A DNA stretch of 64,000 nucleotides, from the NCBI RefSeq assembly GCF_014066305.1, contig NW_023501036.1, forward strand, positions 1,437,501 through 1,501,500. Reading direction: 5' to 3'. Positions within the stretch are counted from its first letter, which is position 1. Each line of letters begins with the position of its first letter. Positions 23,118 to 34,003 of this stretch are shown in pieces. Under the pieces are notes generated by a model. The model did no database searches and was not told the origin of the DNA. It saw nothing but the letters and a program-made list of their open reading frames with translations. The position numbers were made by a program, and so were the translations under genes. Source of the DNA: Letharia columbiana. Lineage: Eukaryota > Ascomycota > Lecanoromycetes > Lecanorales > Parmeliaceae.

Positions 23118-23719
23118 TCAGCATGCTCGCCCAGTAGGTTCAGAGAGTCTCGTTACATACGGAATATATCTCGCTCCCGCATCCTCAATGTTTTGCTTGA
23201 CGTCATCTGGTAACTGTAGCAAGGAGAAATGTCAGCATTGCTCGTAATCCTCTCTTACTGTTGAGCTATAGATTTCCTGCCTTTGCCTCTAGCCTGCCCC
23301 ACAAGACCAGGGGCTCCGACGCTTTTTTATGCTCCCACTCACCGTTCCAACGACCTTGACAGCATAGACCCCACTTACACAGCCCTCCAACCTCTGCCAT
23401 CTAGCCACCCAGCTAGTTGTGGGATCCGCGAGCGTAATTAGTCCCTCAAAGACTTGCGATGTGCATTCTTGAACGGCGTCGGAGGAGTTGGCGAGACCTA
23501 GGAAAGACTCGCAGTTCGGGCAGCCGTCACGTAGGAAGCGCTAGAAACACGCGGTCTTCAGTATAGTTTCTCACTGAGGGTAGAAGTAGTGCCTCGTTCC
23601 AGACGGACAAGGGACCTAGCCGAGCGTAGTGAACTCACAGCATGGGTTTGAACGATAGAACAGACCATACAAGCACGAAGGTAGCGTTGTTGCGACCCTG
23701 GAACGAAGGCGGATGACAT
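23118..23719 (-). CDS. spt4: Transcription elongation factor Spt4
   Basis: Three small exons on the minus strand, 23639-23719, 23343-23540 and 23118-23213, give 124 aa. No single open frame shows this gene; it appears only after splicing introns of 98 nt and 129 nt. Spt4 partners Spt5 to keep RNA polymerase II processive. The zinc-binding cysteines are C17 and C20 (RACMVCSIVQT) and C34 and C37 (DGCPNCESF). The conserved core follows: ECTSQVFEGLITLADP, SWVARWQRL, GVYAVKVVG, then LPDDVKQNIEDAGARYIP. Length and motif order match the family. It is divergent from the PP5 gene with 269 bp between start codons. Confidence 0.95.
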
Positions 23720-23988
23720 TATGAAGGTTTAAATTCTCCCACGCAAAACGTGGTTCATCAAGAATTAAGGTGTCGCTCACCGTAGGGAGTAAGAGGCTGA
23801 AAGGAGAAGGAGAGCACGCCTGCAAAGGGTTAGCGGCATTTAACCGAAGAATATCCGATCTAGAGTACAAGAATGGTGGAAGACTGGGTCTCGGAGTTGC
23901 TCGTTATTGTAAAACTTATCCACTTCTTAATCTATAAAATTGGCTTACTTCAGACCATCCATTCTTACGAGTATCACAACCTCACAAA

Positions 23989-25587
23989 ATGGCTCCGAAA
24001 GACGAGTCCGCCGAGCTGAAAGCAAAGGGCAACAAATACTTTGCGAGCCATGAATGGCTGAATGCTATAGATTCCTACACAAAAGCTATAGAGATGTACG
24101 ACCAAGATCCATCCTATTACTGCAATAGAGCGCAGGTTATTTCGCCCAGAATCGCAGACTTGTTGGACTTTCTTCGCTCACGTGAATGATTCTCAGGCCA
24201 ATATCAAACTCGAGCAGTATGGCTATGCCATCACTGACGCAACCAAAGCCATCGAGCTTGATTCAGGCTACGCCAAAGTATGTGATGTTTCTCATCGAGA
24301 AAGAAAGTGACAGTTACTGATCATTACAGGCATATTATCGGAGAGCAGTCGCCAACACCGCCATCCTCAACTCCCGTGCCGCCGTCAAAGATTTCAAAGC
24401 CGTCGTGAGATTAGAGCCGAGCAATAAAGATGCGAAGCTCAAGCTTGCAGAATGCGAAAAAATGGTCAAGAGGGTGGAATTCTTGAGGGCGATCGAAGTT
24501 GGGGACCCACCATCTGCATTCGAGGGACTGGACATAGATTCTATGGTCGTAGATCCGAGTTACGATGGAGCTAAGCTGGGGAAGGAAATGACGCAAGAAT
24601 TCATCGATGACACGATCTCGAGATTCAAGAATGGCAAGAAGTTGCACCGGAAGTACGTCTACCAAATAATAGCAGCGGTGAGGAAGATCGTCTATGATGA
24701 ACCGACAATGGTGGAGATGGAGGTGCACAAAGGACATCAATTAACCGTCTGCGGAGATACCCATGGTCAATTCTTCGACTTGATGGAGCTATTCAGGCTC
24801 AACGGCTTTCCTACCGAATCCCACTACTACCTCTTCAACGGCGACTTTGTCGATCGAGGCTCTTGGTCCACGGAAATCGCTCTCCTTCTCTACGCGTACA
24901 AATGGTTACATCCCAAGGCTTTCTTCCTAAATCGTGGCAACCACGAGACGGACGACATGAACAGGGTATATGGATTCGAAGGCGAATGCAAAGCCAAGTA
25001 CTCAGAACGAGTGTTCAAATTATTCTCAGAGTCATTTTCTGCTTTACCTCTTGCGACTCTGATCGGCAAAAAGTTCTTCACACTACACGGTGGTCTGTTC
25101 TCTGATGACAAGATCTCACTTGACGACGTTCGGAAACTCAATAGACATCAGCAACGGCAACCTGGACAACAAGGCCTAATGATGGAGATGCTTTGGACAG
25201 ATCCACAGCCCATGCCTGGTCGGGGCCCTAGCAAGAGAGGCGTGGGCTTGCAATTTGGTCCGGATGTCACCAAGAGGTTTTGCGAGGCGAACGGTCTAGA
25301 AGCTGTCATCCGAAGCCACGAGGTCCGAATGGAAGGGTATGAGGTGGAGCATGATGGACACTGCATTACAGTCTTTTCAGCACCCAAGTACTGCGATAGT
25401 ACCGAGAACAAAGGAGCATATATCAACATTGGGCCGGAGCACAAGCTCGAATTCCACAAATTTGATGCCGTTCCGCATCCTGATATAAAGCCCATGGTAT
25501 GTCATTCTGTCGATTGCTGCCTTCCGAGTAAAACTGACAGTGCCCCAACAGGCATATGCCCAAAGCTCACTTATGTCCATGATGTAG
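23989..25587 (+). CDS. ppt1: Serine/threonine protein phosphatase 5 (Ppt1)
   Basis: Exons 23989-24135, 24197-24277, 24330-25496 and 25552-25587 join to 476 aa, the usual length of PP5. The N-terminus has three TPR repeats (about residues 8-110), which dock Hsp90 and hold the enzyme inactive. The metallophosphatase domain has the metal-binding signatures GDTHGQ, GDFVDRG and RGNHE, then LHGGLFS, VIRSHEVRMEGYE and SAPKYCDSTENKGA. The last exon, 11 codons, supplies the conserved C-terminal helix (AYAQSSLMSMM), which helps autoinhibition. The 55-nt last intron ends ACAG just before it. Introns are 61, 52 and 55 nt. Confidence 0.95.
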
Positions 25588-25850
25588 ATGGTATATCCTA
25601 CAACATATGGAGCACTGGTTGGTATCATCATCGTTAGCGAATCTGCATCAAAATTTGGCGTTCCATCTTGCATAACTGGTGGTTGGAGTAGATATGAGTG
25701 GATCATGCATTCGAGATGTAAAACTTACACGACATCACGGATACCAATAGAATTATCAATCATAGGATTCCACTCTCAGCTATGATTTCAGTGCCAAAAG
25801 CTCCTTAAGCCCACATTGCCCAGAACCAATGTCTCGAATACTCGGCATCT

Positions 25851-26249
25851 TCAAGGTTGGAAGAGTTCATGCCCGTCCTCTGCGGCAACTAAACCCAGCC
25901 ATTGCCCTTTCCCCTTCACCCTCCAACTAACTCCACCGTCCTTCCCAACCCACTGGCTCAGTGCACCCACAACAGCAGCTGCATCTTCCCTTGGAACCCT
26001 TATCCACACGTCTCTGCCCTCATGTTTGAGAAAGTCAATCGGGATAGCTGTCCCCGTGATTCCGAGAAACTGACTGAGAGCAGAGGTGAGGTGCGCTCGA
26101 GCTGTGAGAATGTCTATAGGGGGCGAGTTGGAAATTGGAAGCGGGTTGCTGGAGGACAGGAGGACGAGGTGGAGGTATGTGAATGGTGGATTGCGGATGG
26201 TAATCCTTCCTTTTGGCGGTAGTGGTTCGGCCTCTAAGACAGATGCCAT
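25851..26249 (-). CDS. pop8: RNase P/MRP protein subunit, Pop8-like
   Basis: A single-exon frame of 132 aa. Conserved-looking blocks are RNPPFTYLHLVLL, DILTARAHLTSALSQFLGI, TAIPIDFLKHEGRDVWIRVP and EDAAAVVGALSQWV, then WRVKGKGQWLG. These match my memory of fungal Pop8, a small subunit of the RNase P/MRP complexes that process tRNA and rRNA precursors, but the family is short and diverged, so this is a moderate call. The frame is open upstream to 26522, which would overlap the divergent ess2 gene. I chose the ATG at 26247-26249 because conserved residues begin soon after it. Confidence 0.65.
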   Translation of the reverse strand: MASVLEAEPLPPKGRITIRNPPFTYLHLVLLSSSNPLPISNSPPIDILTARAHLTSALSQFLGITGTAIPIDFLKHEGRDVWIRVPREDAAAVVGALSQWVGKDGGVSWRVKGKGQWLGLVAAEDGHELFQP

Positions 26250-26463
26250 TGCTGAGTACAAATGGTGAGGATGGCATTGAGTTTGGTGAGGGAGATCGAC
26301 GAGATGCATTAGCGCCGGATGCCTAGCGTGCTCGGCAGCGGCTGCCCTTTCTATCCTCACGTTGAGTTGATTAGTTTTCACCAACCAAACCGACTCAACT
26401 TCTGGGACTGGCTCTCCACCCCTTGAACTGCTCAGTAGGAGAACAGAGAAATGCGGCAATATC

Positions 26464-27837
26464 ATGGCATTGACTTCCCATTCAAAGGCGCTCGCCAAGC
26501 GTTCCTTCGACACCTCGCTCATGCCCCCACCGCCACCTCCAAAGCGAATAAAACGCCCCGCAAAGGTTCTTGACGAGGACGATTACACGGAGGCTCTATC
26601 ACACATCATAGCTCGAGATTTCTTTCCTGGATTGTTGGAGACAGAGTCGAAGCAAGACTATCTCAATGCGCTGGACTCGCAAGATCACGAATGGATTGCG
26701 GCTGCGGGGCGGAAGCTCACTGAGGTTATGACACCTGGACCAGATGGGAGAAGACTGCGGGGAAGAAGAGGCACGAGCATGACACCGGCGTCTGGACTTT
26801 ACGGGAGGGGTGGTGAGACGCCGAAAGCATGGCAAGGTGAGACACCTATGTCAATAGTGTCCACGGCCGAAAGCACCGCCAGCACTCAATCCAACGGACC
26901 AGAGGTCGACACGAACATGAGTCTCAGCGCATTTCAGCAGAGGTATACAAGTGAAGACAATGAAAGTTTTTACAAACTCCTGGACAAACAGAATCTCAAG
27001 AGAGCAGAAAAGTATGCCTGGATGTGGGCTGGCAACAAAATCCCTGCTGCCCGCCAGATCGCCCACCGGAAACGAGAGCGGCTCCTTGCTGCCAACAAAG
27101 CTTCAGAAGAATCTGAGGACGGGAAGGAGCTTGCTACTATCGAACCCCGAGACACACGGAAAGCCATGCCTGACTCCTGGCCATCTCGTCCCGACAACCC
27201 GTTCATGTTCGCTCCTGGATCTATTGAAGACACAACCCAGACAGTCACCCAGAAGAACGAAGAAACCTCGAGGGCTCCCCCAAGAACGGTAGTCTACGAC
27301 AATACCCGTATTCCCCCTCCAATTACCACAGAATCCTCACATGATATCCCTCCATCACCGTCCCTCTCCGCAGTCCAGGACGCCATAGCAGGTCGCCCTC
27401 GCCCCACCGCCTCTGAGGCATCATTTAACGGCGCGTCTACGCCTCGCGTTAACGGCTACGCATTTGTCGACTCCGAGCCAGAGCCGCCCCCATCATTCGA
27501 CAGCCCCTCTCCCCTCCTCCTTGGCAGTGGAGATAGCAACCCCAACCCGTTTAAGCTCCACGAAAACAGCAAGCGAGAAGCACTGCATCATCGCATGGTA
27601 GACAAAGTGGCAAAAGGAAAGCGAGCTGCAATTGGGAAAAGAGAAGTAGAGTTGAAGACGCCAGTACCACGGTTTACAAGCAGTCCGCGGATTAAAAAAA
27701 GTGGGATGACTCCTGCGGCGCAAAGGTTGATCACTAAGATTGGAGGCATAGGCGCAACGCCGCGGGAGGGGAAGACACCACGGATGAGTGGGTTGAGGGA
27801 AGGGTGGACGCCGAAGACTGCAGGGAAGGGAGAGTAA
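26464..27837 (+). CDS. ess2: Splicing factor ESS-2 / DGCR14-like
   Basis: An intronless frame of 457 aa. The ES2/DGCR14 family is nuclear and associates with spliceosomal C complexes. The recognised features are an N-terminal proline run followed by KRIKRPAKVLDEDDYTEALS and IIARDFFPGLLET, the central NESFYKLLDKQN, EKYAWMWAGNKIP, RPDNPFMFAPGS and RIPPPIT blocks, and the C-terminal SGMTPAAQRLITKIG...TPRMSGLREGWTPK. Its start codon is about 215 bp from the divergent pop8 start, so the two may share a promoter. Length fits the fungal family. Confidence 0.92.
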   Translation: MALTSHSKALAKRSFDTSLMPPPPPPKRIKRPAKVLDEDDYTEALSHIIARDFFPGLLETESKQDYLNALDSQDHEWIAAAGRKLTEVMTPGPDGRRLRGRRGTSMTPASGLYGRGGETPKAWQGETPMSIVSTAESTASTQSNGPEVDTNMSLSAFQQRYTSEDNESFYKLLDKQNLKRAEKYAWMWAGNKIPAARQIAHRKRERLLAANKASEESEDGKELATIEPRDTRKAMPDSWPSRPDNPFMFAPGSIEDTTQTVTQKNEETSRAPPRTVVYDNTRIPPPITTESSHDIPPSPSLSAVQDAIAGRPRPTASEASFNGASTPRVNGYAFVDSEPEPPPSFDSPSPLLLGSGDSNPNPFKLHENSKREALHHRMVDKVAKGKRAAIGKREVELKTPVPRFTSSPRIKKSGMTPAAQRLITKIGGIGATPREGKTPRMSGLREGWTPKTAGKGE

Positions 27838-28408
27838 CCGAGATCGCAGATATTTTGAAAGCATGATACCCCATTTCATCTAAATCCGATTTTAACCATT
27901 TTTCAATACCTGTCTCGGCCAAATCTCCGATCCGCCTTGTCATCGGGCCTAGTCAATACCCGGATCCAAGATACGTCTGACTGTACTAGGGGAGCTCGTC
28001 TTTACCATATACATGATTTGTTCTCCGTCGTAAGCTTAAGTCTATCTGATTCCGAACCCCAAGGGCAGGATCCATGCCAAATATTCCCAGCAATATTCCC
28101 AGCACACATGGCAGGAAAAGGTCAGTTGAAAACCCCAAAGCTTTGTGAATCGCCGAATCCTCCAAAGGGTCGGTCTCGCAATCCTGCATCAATCTTAGGA
28201 CGCAGTGGCCGCTTGGAGATGCTTGTCCTGTGCCTCGATATCTGGTGCTGTGAAGAGCAACATCAGTTCGACGATAAGTTCAGCCGTCTTGACTGGGTGG
28301 ATATAAACCACACACCTGTCCCACTAATACTCTGCTCTCGATGACAAGGCAGTAAGTCTCAATCTTGATATGAATTGAACTTTTGATTGTCCATTTAATA
28401 CCAGAGAA
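27838..28408. other. Convergent intergenic region, ess2 and pth1
   Basis: 3' flanks of two convergent genes. A short direct repeat (AATATTCCCAGCA twice) lies near 28080-28102. No gene recognised. Confidence 0.45.
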
Positions 28409-29065
28409 TCATTCTTCCTGCATTTTCATGAGAATCTCTACTACCTCCTCCACCCCTTTGATGACCTTCTGCACTTCCACCACACTCATCTTCTTCAGAA
28501 CATAGTTCGCAACATCCCTGCTCTCCCTACTCTCTGGTCTACCAATCCCAACTCCAATCCGCGAAAATGCCATGCCTCCCAGGCTGCTTACACAACTCTT
28601 GAGCCCGTTATGCCCCCTCGCGCTCCCACCAACCTTGAGCTTTATTTTCCCCAGCGGACTCTCTAGTTCATCGTGTACAACGACCAACTTCGCCCTTGTG
28701 CGATCTTCGTTTGGCAGGTCTCGTAGGAAGGTCTTCCAGGCAGTAGCAACGGCTGGGCCGCTGACGTTCATCAGAGTGGGTGATTGCCAGAGGGTGATAT
28801 CATTGCCACTAGAGAAAAGACCGTTGCCGTGAGGGCGGCTTTTGGCGAAGGGCGGGTAGGAGAGATACTGCTGGAGGGAGGATAGTAGTGTGTGGCCGGC
28901 GGAGTGAAGGGTATTTTTGTATAGTGGGGGTGGATTGCCGAGCGAGGCGACCAAGAGGGGCCGACGGAGCATGCGTTGTGGGTCAGCTACACTTGGAGGC
29001 TTTGGAATAGGTGAGGGCGTTGAGGGAGGCGAGGATGCTTTTGTCCACTTGTTGGACTTTGTCAT
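28409..29065 (-). CDS. pth1: Peptidyl-tRNA hydrolase (Pth1 type)
   Basis: A single exon of 218 aa. The enzyme frees tRNA from stalled peptidyl-tRNA. The bacterial-type Pth fold is visible from about residue 37: VASLGNPPPLYKNTLHSAGH (substrate Asn and catalytic His region), TLMNVSGPAV, KLVVVHDELESPLGKIKLK, GSARGHNGLKSCVSSLG and FSRIGVGIGRPESRESRDVANYVL. The Ser/Pro/Lys-rich first 35 residues could be a mitochondrial targeting segment, which is usual for the eukaryotic Pth1 type; this is inferred. The family signatures are complete. Confidence 0.93.
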   Translation of the reverse strand: MTKSNKWTKASSPPSTPSPIPKPPSVADPQRMLRRPLLVASLGNPPPLYKNTLHSAGHTLLSSLQQYLSYPPFAKSRPHGNGLFSSGNDITLWQSPTLMNVSGPAVATAWKTFLRDLPNEDRTRAKLVVVHDELESPLGKIKLKVGGSARGHNGLKSCVSSLGGMAFSRIGVGIGRPESRESRDVANYVLKKMSVVEVQKVIKGVEEVVEILMKMQEE

Positions 29066-30561
29066 CCTCTCGGCTCAATATTCAGTCTCGGCGACTTTTT
29101 TAAGCGCGATAGGCGCCCTGGGTAATTCAGGAGCAAGCAATAATGCCAAATCAATTGACAGAATTGTATTTGTACTACAAACCAGCAATGAAGCAGTGTC
29201 TCCTTCTTATGTTTGCGAAGTGCTTTCGGAACAAAGGTGGACTTGCTCAGAGTCCCTTTGTCTACTCTGCGGCCAGCTTCTACATCCATCCCTTATCTTC
29301 AAAAAGCAAGCCGTCACAAAGCGTTCTCGTCCCTTAGCTTTGATCTGTCGCTCGTGGCTCCAAAGGCCATGGACCAGACCTGATGTGTTTTAATCAAACT
29401 ATGATGAGAAATACTTCCTCGCCAACCTCAAGACCCTCCCAGCCTGTAGGCAGTCTCTATCTCGATCCTTCGAGCCGTCAAACCTCTCTTTGAAGCTTGA
29501 TGGAGCTTCCTAAGGCCAAGGGGAACATAATCTGCGGAATCGGCCGGGACCTTGTTGCAGTGTACACGGAATTGGGGCTTCGGCTCGGGCACTCCGCTCG
29601 AAGACAGAAAGTAATGTTGAGGACTACAAATTACGAACCACCATCGCGGCGATCTGAAAGCATGTCAGTGGGGTGATTTCTCAACCTTCGATGCTCGTAT
29701 CCTTGTATCGCAGACTGTTGCCTACTTACGCCTCATGAGTGGCCCCAGCCTTCGTATAAGCTCTCACGGTTCGCCGGTGTGATTCGCAGGGGCAAATCTG
29801 TTCAAGACTACTCCAGTAGGACTTTATACCTGTCGCCGCTAGTTAATAAGCTGGGAAACAGAGATAAATAGCGTGCTGCCTACCAAATTGATCCGCGTAG
29901 AGACGTAATTCTCAGGTATCTTCTCCATCAACACCTCAACTTCTATCTATTCAGCTACTTCCACTACTTTCACTATCTCAATCGCATCACCCTTCATTCA
30001 ATAAGTCTATTCCTATAGATATCGAGTCTATCTACTGTATGGACTATATCGAAGAGGCTCTACTTAATCCTGAGTCAGATGTAGAGAGCGAGGATAATAA
30101 ATAGTGGTGGTAGAAGCATGGCAACTGGAGGGGGTACTTGATTGGCTATATAGATGACTAAGTAATATATATACCGTCTCAGAAATACCTACGGGTAAGG
30201 TACCTTATATGACCAAAAACCCCAGTGGTTTCAAAATAGTCATTTGGAACCATACTTTATATGCAATACTACATTATAAGTCAATTAATTCGGTAAAGCT
30301 GGTACTACATACAAACAGCCTCCATATGCATGGCGCGGAACACAACATTTACGGATACTTGTAAATGCGGCCCGCGCCGTCTGACATTCGGAATATTCCA
30401 CAACCTACTTACCTTGGCTACCTTACCTTTCTCATTTTCTGCGGAGCCAACACTCTGTCCTTTGTTTGCCCGTATGACCTTCTCTTTTTGCTTTCTGCTC
30501 TTGTCTTGCAGTGTGTAATGATCGTTCTGTGTGGTCCTACCTGAATGGCAGTGCTACTGCG
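29066..30561. promoter_or_regulatory. Divergent intergenic region with an AT-rich relic
   Basis: 1.5 kb between the divergent pth1 and UBA/UIM genes. It contains both promoters plus a distinctly AT-rich segment (about 29940-30330) described separately. No intact gene or RNA was seen. Confidence 0.45.
29940..30330. other. AT-rich segment, possible decayed mobile element
   Basis: Base composition drops sharply from the surroundings, with TA-rich words (ATATATATACC, CTATATAGATGAC). A short acidic open stretch at 30018-30104 ends ...EEALLNPESDVESEDNK and resembles the tail of a degraded transposase. No terminal repeat was found. This is suggestive only. Confidence 0.3.
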
Positions 30562-33505
30562 ATGGCGTCCAGTTACGAGCCCAGCGACGAAGATATCCAA
30601 GGCTTCGTCGCTGTCACTAGTGCTCACCCCAGCAGAGCCATACAATATCTAAAGGTTCGACTTCAGGAAACTTTTCGAGCCATTGTCAAGCTGATGCGGC
30701 CATAGGCTCACAACAAAGATCTCGCAAGGGCCATCAATGCCTACTTTGACGACCCTAGTGCTGTTTTTGATCAGGTAAGCTCTCCTCCTTGCATGCGCCA
30801 AGTCTGGTGGCTTACCAAAAATCAGCAGAGCCAGGTCTTCTATGATGAAAGTCAATTTCATACAGATAAGGCGGAGGGCCCCCAAAACCAGGGCCAACCT
30901 TGTAAGCCTCCTTAGTCACACATAATGCATGCAAATCATTGGGCATCTATTTCAGATGTGTAACAACCAAGCTGACTTGTGCCCGAAAGCTCTTACAGTC
31001 CATCCTCCCGATACGCTCAAGCCCAATGTCTTCAGTGATACCGCACCCTCAAGACCGCCTTCGAGAGTAAGCACACGGGGTAATGACATTGGTTAGAACA
31101 TTTGTTTCAAATTGTTTCGCGAGAAGGCTGGCTGACCAGTTCGACCCAGGGGCGTCTCAGAATATGAATTTTGACGAGCCGGAAGATGAGGAGTTGAACC
31201 GGGCAATGGCGATATCGATGAGCGAGAGTCAAACTCTTCCTGGCCAAGAGACAGGGACGATTGATTATGGCAAGCAGACGTTTGGTCCTGCAAATCGAGA
31301 ACACTACGAGGCTGATAAGTGGGCGATGACCTACCCTGCAGCTCAAACTCAAGAGATACTGCTCAATCCCGAGCCTCATGACCGTAAGCGGCAGCCAAAC
31401 ACCCCAGCCTTCTTCAAGACACCTTCGACGGGTCACCGTCTATCAGCTCTCATCAAGATACTTCACACAATACCAATTGCAAGAGAGGCTCTGCTCAACA
31501 GAACTCGGACGCTGCAGGACTACGGTCACGAGAAAGACTGGTGGGATGGGACTCCGGTGAAAGTGCTGAGGATCGTCAATATGGATGGTGATGGGCGAAA
31601 TACCAACGAGGATGAGGTTATCCATGAAGCCCAACGCCTCATGGCTTTCCTTGACAAAACCGATAGAGCTTATGGCAGCACCAACGCCTTGGCAGGGTTG
31701 GAAAGTGTCGGGCTGCAAGACGATGGGAAGGCCTCGAATTTTATGAGCATATGGCAAGCGGCCACAGCTCGCTCTGGATCACCGTTGGCCAATATTTTTG
31801 AGTCTGTTGGGACCAAGCTGGATCCCAACAATCCAGAAGACGCGCGCTCAGAGCATGTCCCTTATCTTACTGTCAGCGTCGATAATGAGACCTCAGGCAA
31901 GGGGCTGACGCTGTATGAGGCTTTGGACCACATATTGTGGGTAGACGCTAGAGAAGACCACGAGGTCTATCTTGAGAAAGTTGGAGAAGTTTTTATACTG
32001 GAGATTAACAATCAGGTCGAGAATGTTTCTGGACTCGGCATTGAGATCCCACCCATCTGGTATGCTGATCGGTACCTGCCGTTACACACACAACAAGCGA
32101 AAGATATGCTGGCTCGTAAGGCTGCCGTGACGACCCAACTCCAGAACGAGGAGAAGCTCCAAACGGGAATCTCAAGATTCCAAAAGCCCGGGAGTGGCGC
32201 ACAAATGGACGTTGCCAAACTACTTGCAAAAGCAGCTGCATATTTCGAGCGGAAGAAGGCGTACCAAGATGCCGCCAAGGAACCATCGTTGACACAGCAG
32301 CGTTCTCAAGAAGGTCTTGAGCAGAGCCAGGCTCATACTGACCCAGTATCCAAAGAGCTCAGAGCGTTGACGGCTCGTATATCGGACAGGTTGAAGAGTA
32401 TGTAAAGCTCGGTGATCACGACTTGTCTGCTGACTAATGTTGATTAGCTTACGAAGAAGGCCGAGATCGTGCTCAAGAAAAGCTGAAAGAGATTTCGCAA
32501 CTGTACACGATGGCCTCCAATGATCCAAAGCAGCCTCCTCATGAGAAGTACACACTTCGAGGAGTCTCGACAGGTGCAAACATAGTTTACGTTCTCGAAA
32601 GGACGAGACCAGATGAAGAAGATGATATGCTCAGCACAGAAGCCAAAGACTGGCAGTGGTGGAAGATTCAGTATTTGAGCACGGAGACGAAGCCAGTGGT
32701 ACCCAAGGCAAGTTACCTTCCATCATGGTCAAGGTCCCGATGTCCACGCCGGAAGACAATAGACTCGTGAGCTTAGCTGCTACTCCACCGACCAAATGCT
32801 GACTTGATGGTCTGCAGAAGGTGACCGAAGCCAATGTTCTTAAGGCTGCGAGTACCGACTCCCAGAGTGCTCTCTTAGTGTACGCCAATGACAAGGCAAT
32901 CTCTTATGATTCTGGGGATCTGCCGTCCCCGCTCTATGTATGTCTATGCTAATTCCAACCGTCTCTTCACAAACTGACTGTGCCAGAACTTCGTCCGGGC
33001 AGACAATCTCAGCTTCAGCGCAGAGCTGGATGGGTTGGATCCACCGGCGCCTGCCACGCCAACAAAAAGAAAGGCCGACGATGGTGAACTTGACATGAAC
33101 AATCATCGATCTCCTCCGTATGATAGGACCTACGATGCGATCTCGAATGACAACCCTGATCCCAATCCACCTGGCTATGATAGTAGTCCGTCCCCTCCAC
33201 ATATGCCTATCTACCCACGCATCAGTCCTCGCAAATCTGGCGTGACTGGAAGTTATGATGATGTGATTCCAACAAGTCTCAGAGCCACTGGACCAACGAT
33301 CGACCCTACCTCTATGGCGCTTGACCCGGATGGGACAAATGACTACGGCCAAGAGATGAAAGAACGCGGAGGCCAGAACGGCCTACTACACCGGCAAAAG
33401 AAGGTCCAAGAAAAGCAAGAATACTCGCTTGGGAGCTATATACCCGAGATTACTATGGAGGACGACGAAGAAGATGAAGATCAGAGAGGCAGTAGGGACA
33501 GATAA
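30562..33505 (+). CDS. UBA/UIM-domain ubiquitin-binding protein, Rup1-like
   Basis: Eight exons (30562-30654, 30706-30774, 30826-30901, 30999-31066, 31140-32397, 32448-32707, 32818-32937, 32987-33505) join to 820 aa. An N-terminal UBA-like helix set (DEDIQGFVAVTSAHPSRAIQYLK, ARAINAYFDDP) is followed by a ubiquitin-interaction motif (DEELNRAMAISMSES). Then comes a long conserved region (TPAFFKTPSTGHRLSALIKI, YGHEKDWWDG, EAQRLMAFLDKTDRAYGS, YLTVSVDNE). No ubiquitin-protease Cys/His box is visible, so I do not call it a peptidase. A coiled coil and a charged tail end it. Yeast Rup1 has a similar layout, but orthology is inferred. The sixth intron is GC-AG (donor GCAAGT at 32708). Small N-terminal exons, especially those at 30826 and 30999, are the least certain part. 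Confidence 0.78.
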
Positions 33506-34003
33506 GCGCGCGAGCATTTGATTTTGTTGCTGAGATACCCCGTCCATAAGCGGACTGTAAGCGTGGAGGAATTGCATTCCTTTGGAGCATCTTTGGAGCA
33601 TCTTTATCACTAGTGTACACTATCTGAAAACCTGGCTTTGAGTACTTGACTGATGTTGGCTCCAAGAAGCTGAAAGACATGCATCCCGAATCCCGAGTAG
33701 TGTGTATTTATAGTATACTGTACTGTACGGCAAGGTATCCAGGAAAGCCGACTGCTGCCGGCAATTGGTCAGCCTTACACTAATGTATGGAATAAGCTGT
33801 GGGTTTTGCGTCACTTTAAACTTATTTACTCTACCACCATAGAGTCGCAATTATCATACACACGACCGCTGCAGGATATCTCCTAACCACGTTGATAAGG
33901 TGCATCCGCTAGTGGAAGGCTGGTGAGGCAATTCGAAGAAGAGACGGGAGGCCTTGGGAGCTGGGACGAGACAGCCAAGTACAGGTACAACGACTGACTG
34001 CAC
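33506..34003. promoter_or_regulatory. Intergenic region, UBA/UIM gene to ycf1
   Basis: About 500 bp, both genes on the plus strand. A direct repeat TTTGGAGCATC occurs twice near 33581-33602. No gene was seen. Confidence 0.45.

Noticed and set aside
22804..23247. 147-codon plus-strand open frame
   Set aside because: It runs antisense to the last spt4 exon, has no motif, and its composition looks accidental.
26250..26522. N-terminal extension of pop8 upstream of 26249
   Set aside because: It would overlap the divergent ess2 start, and its residues show no conserved character.
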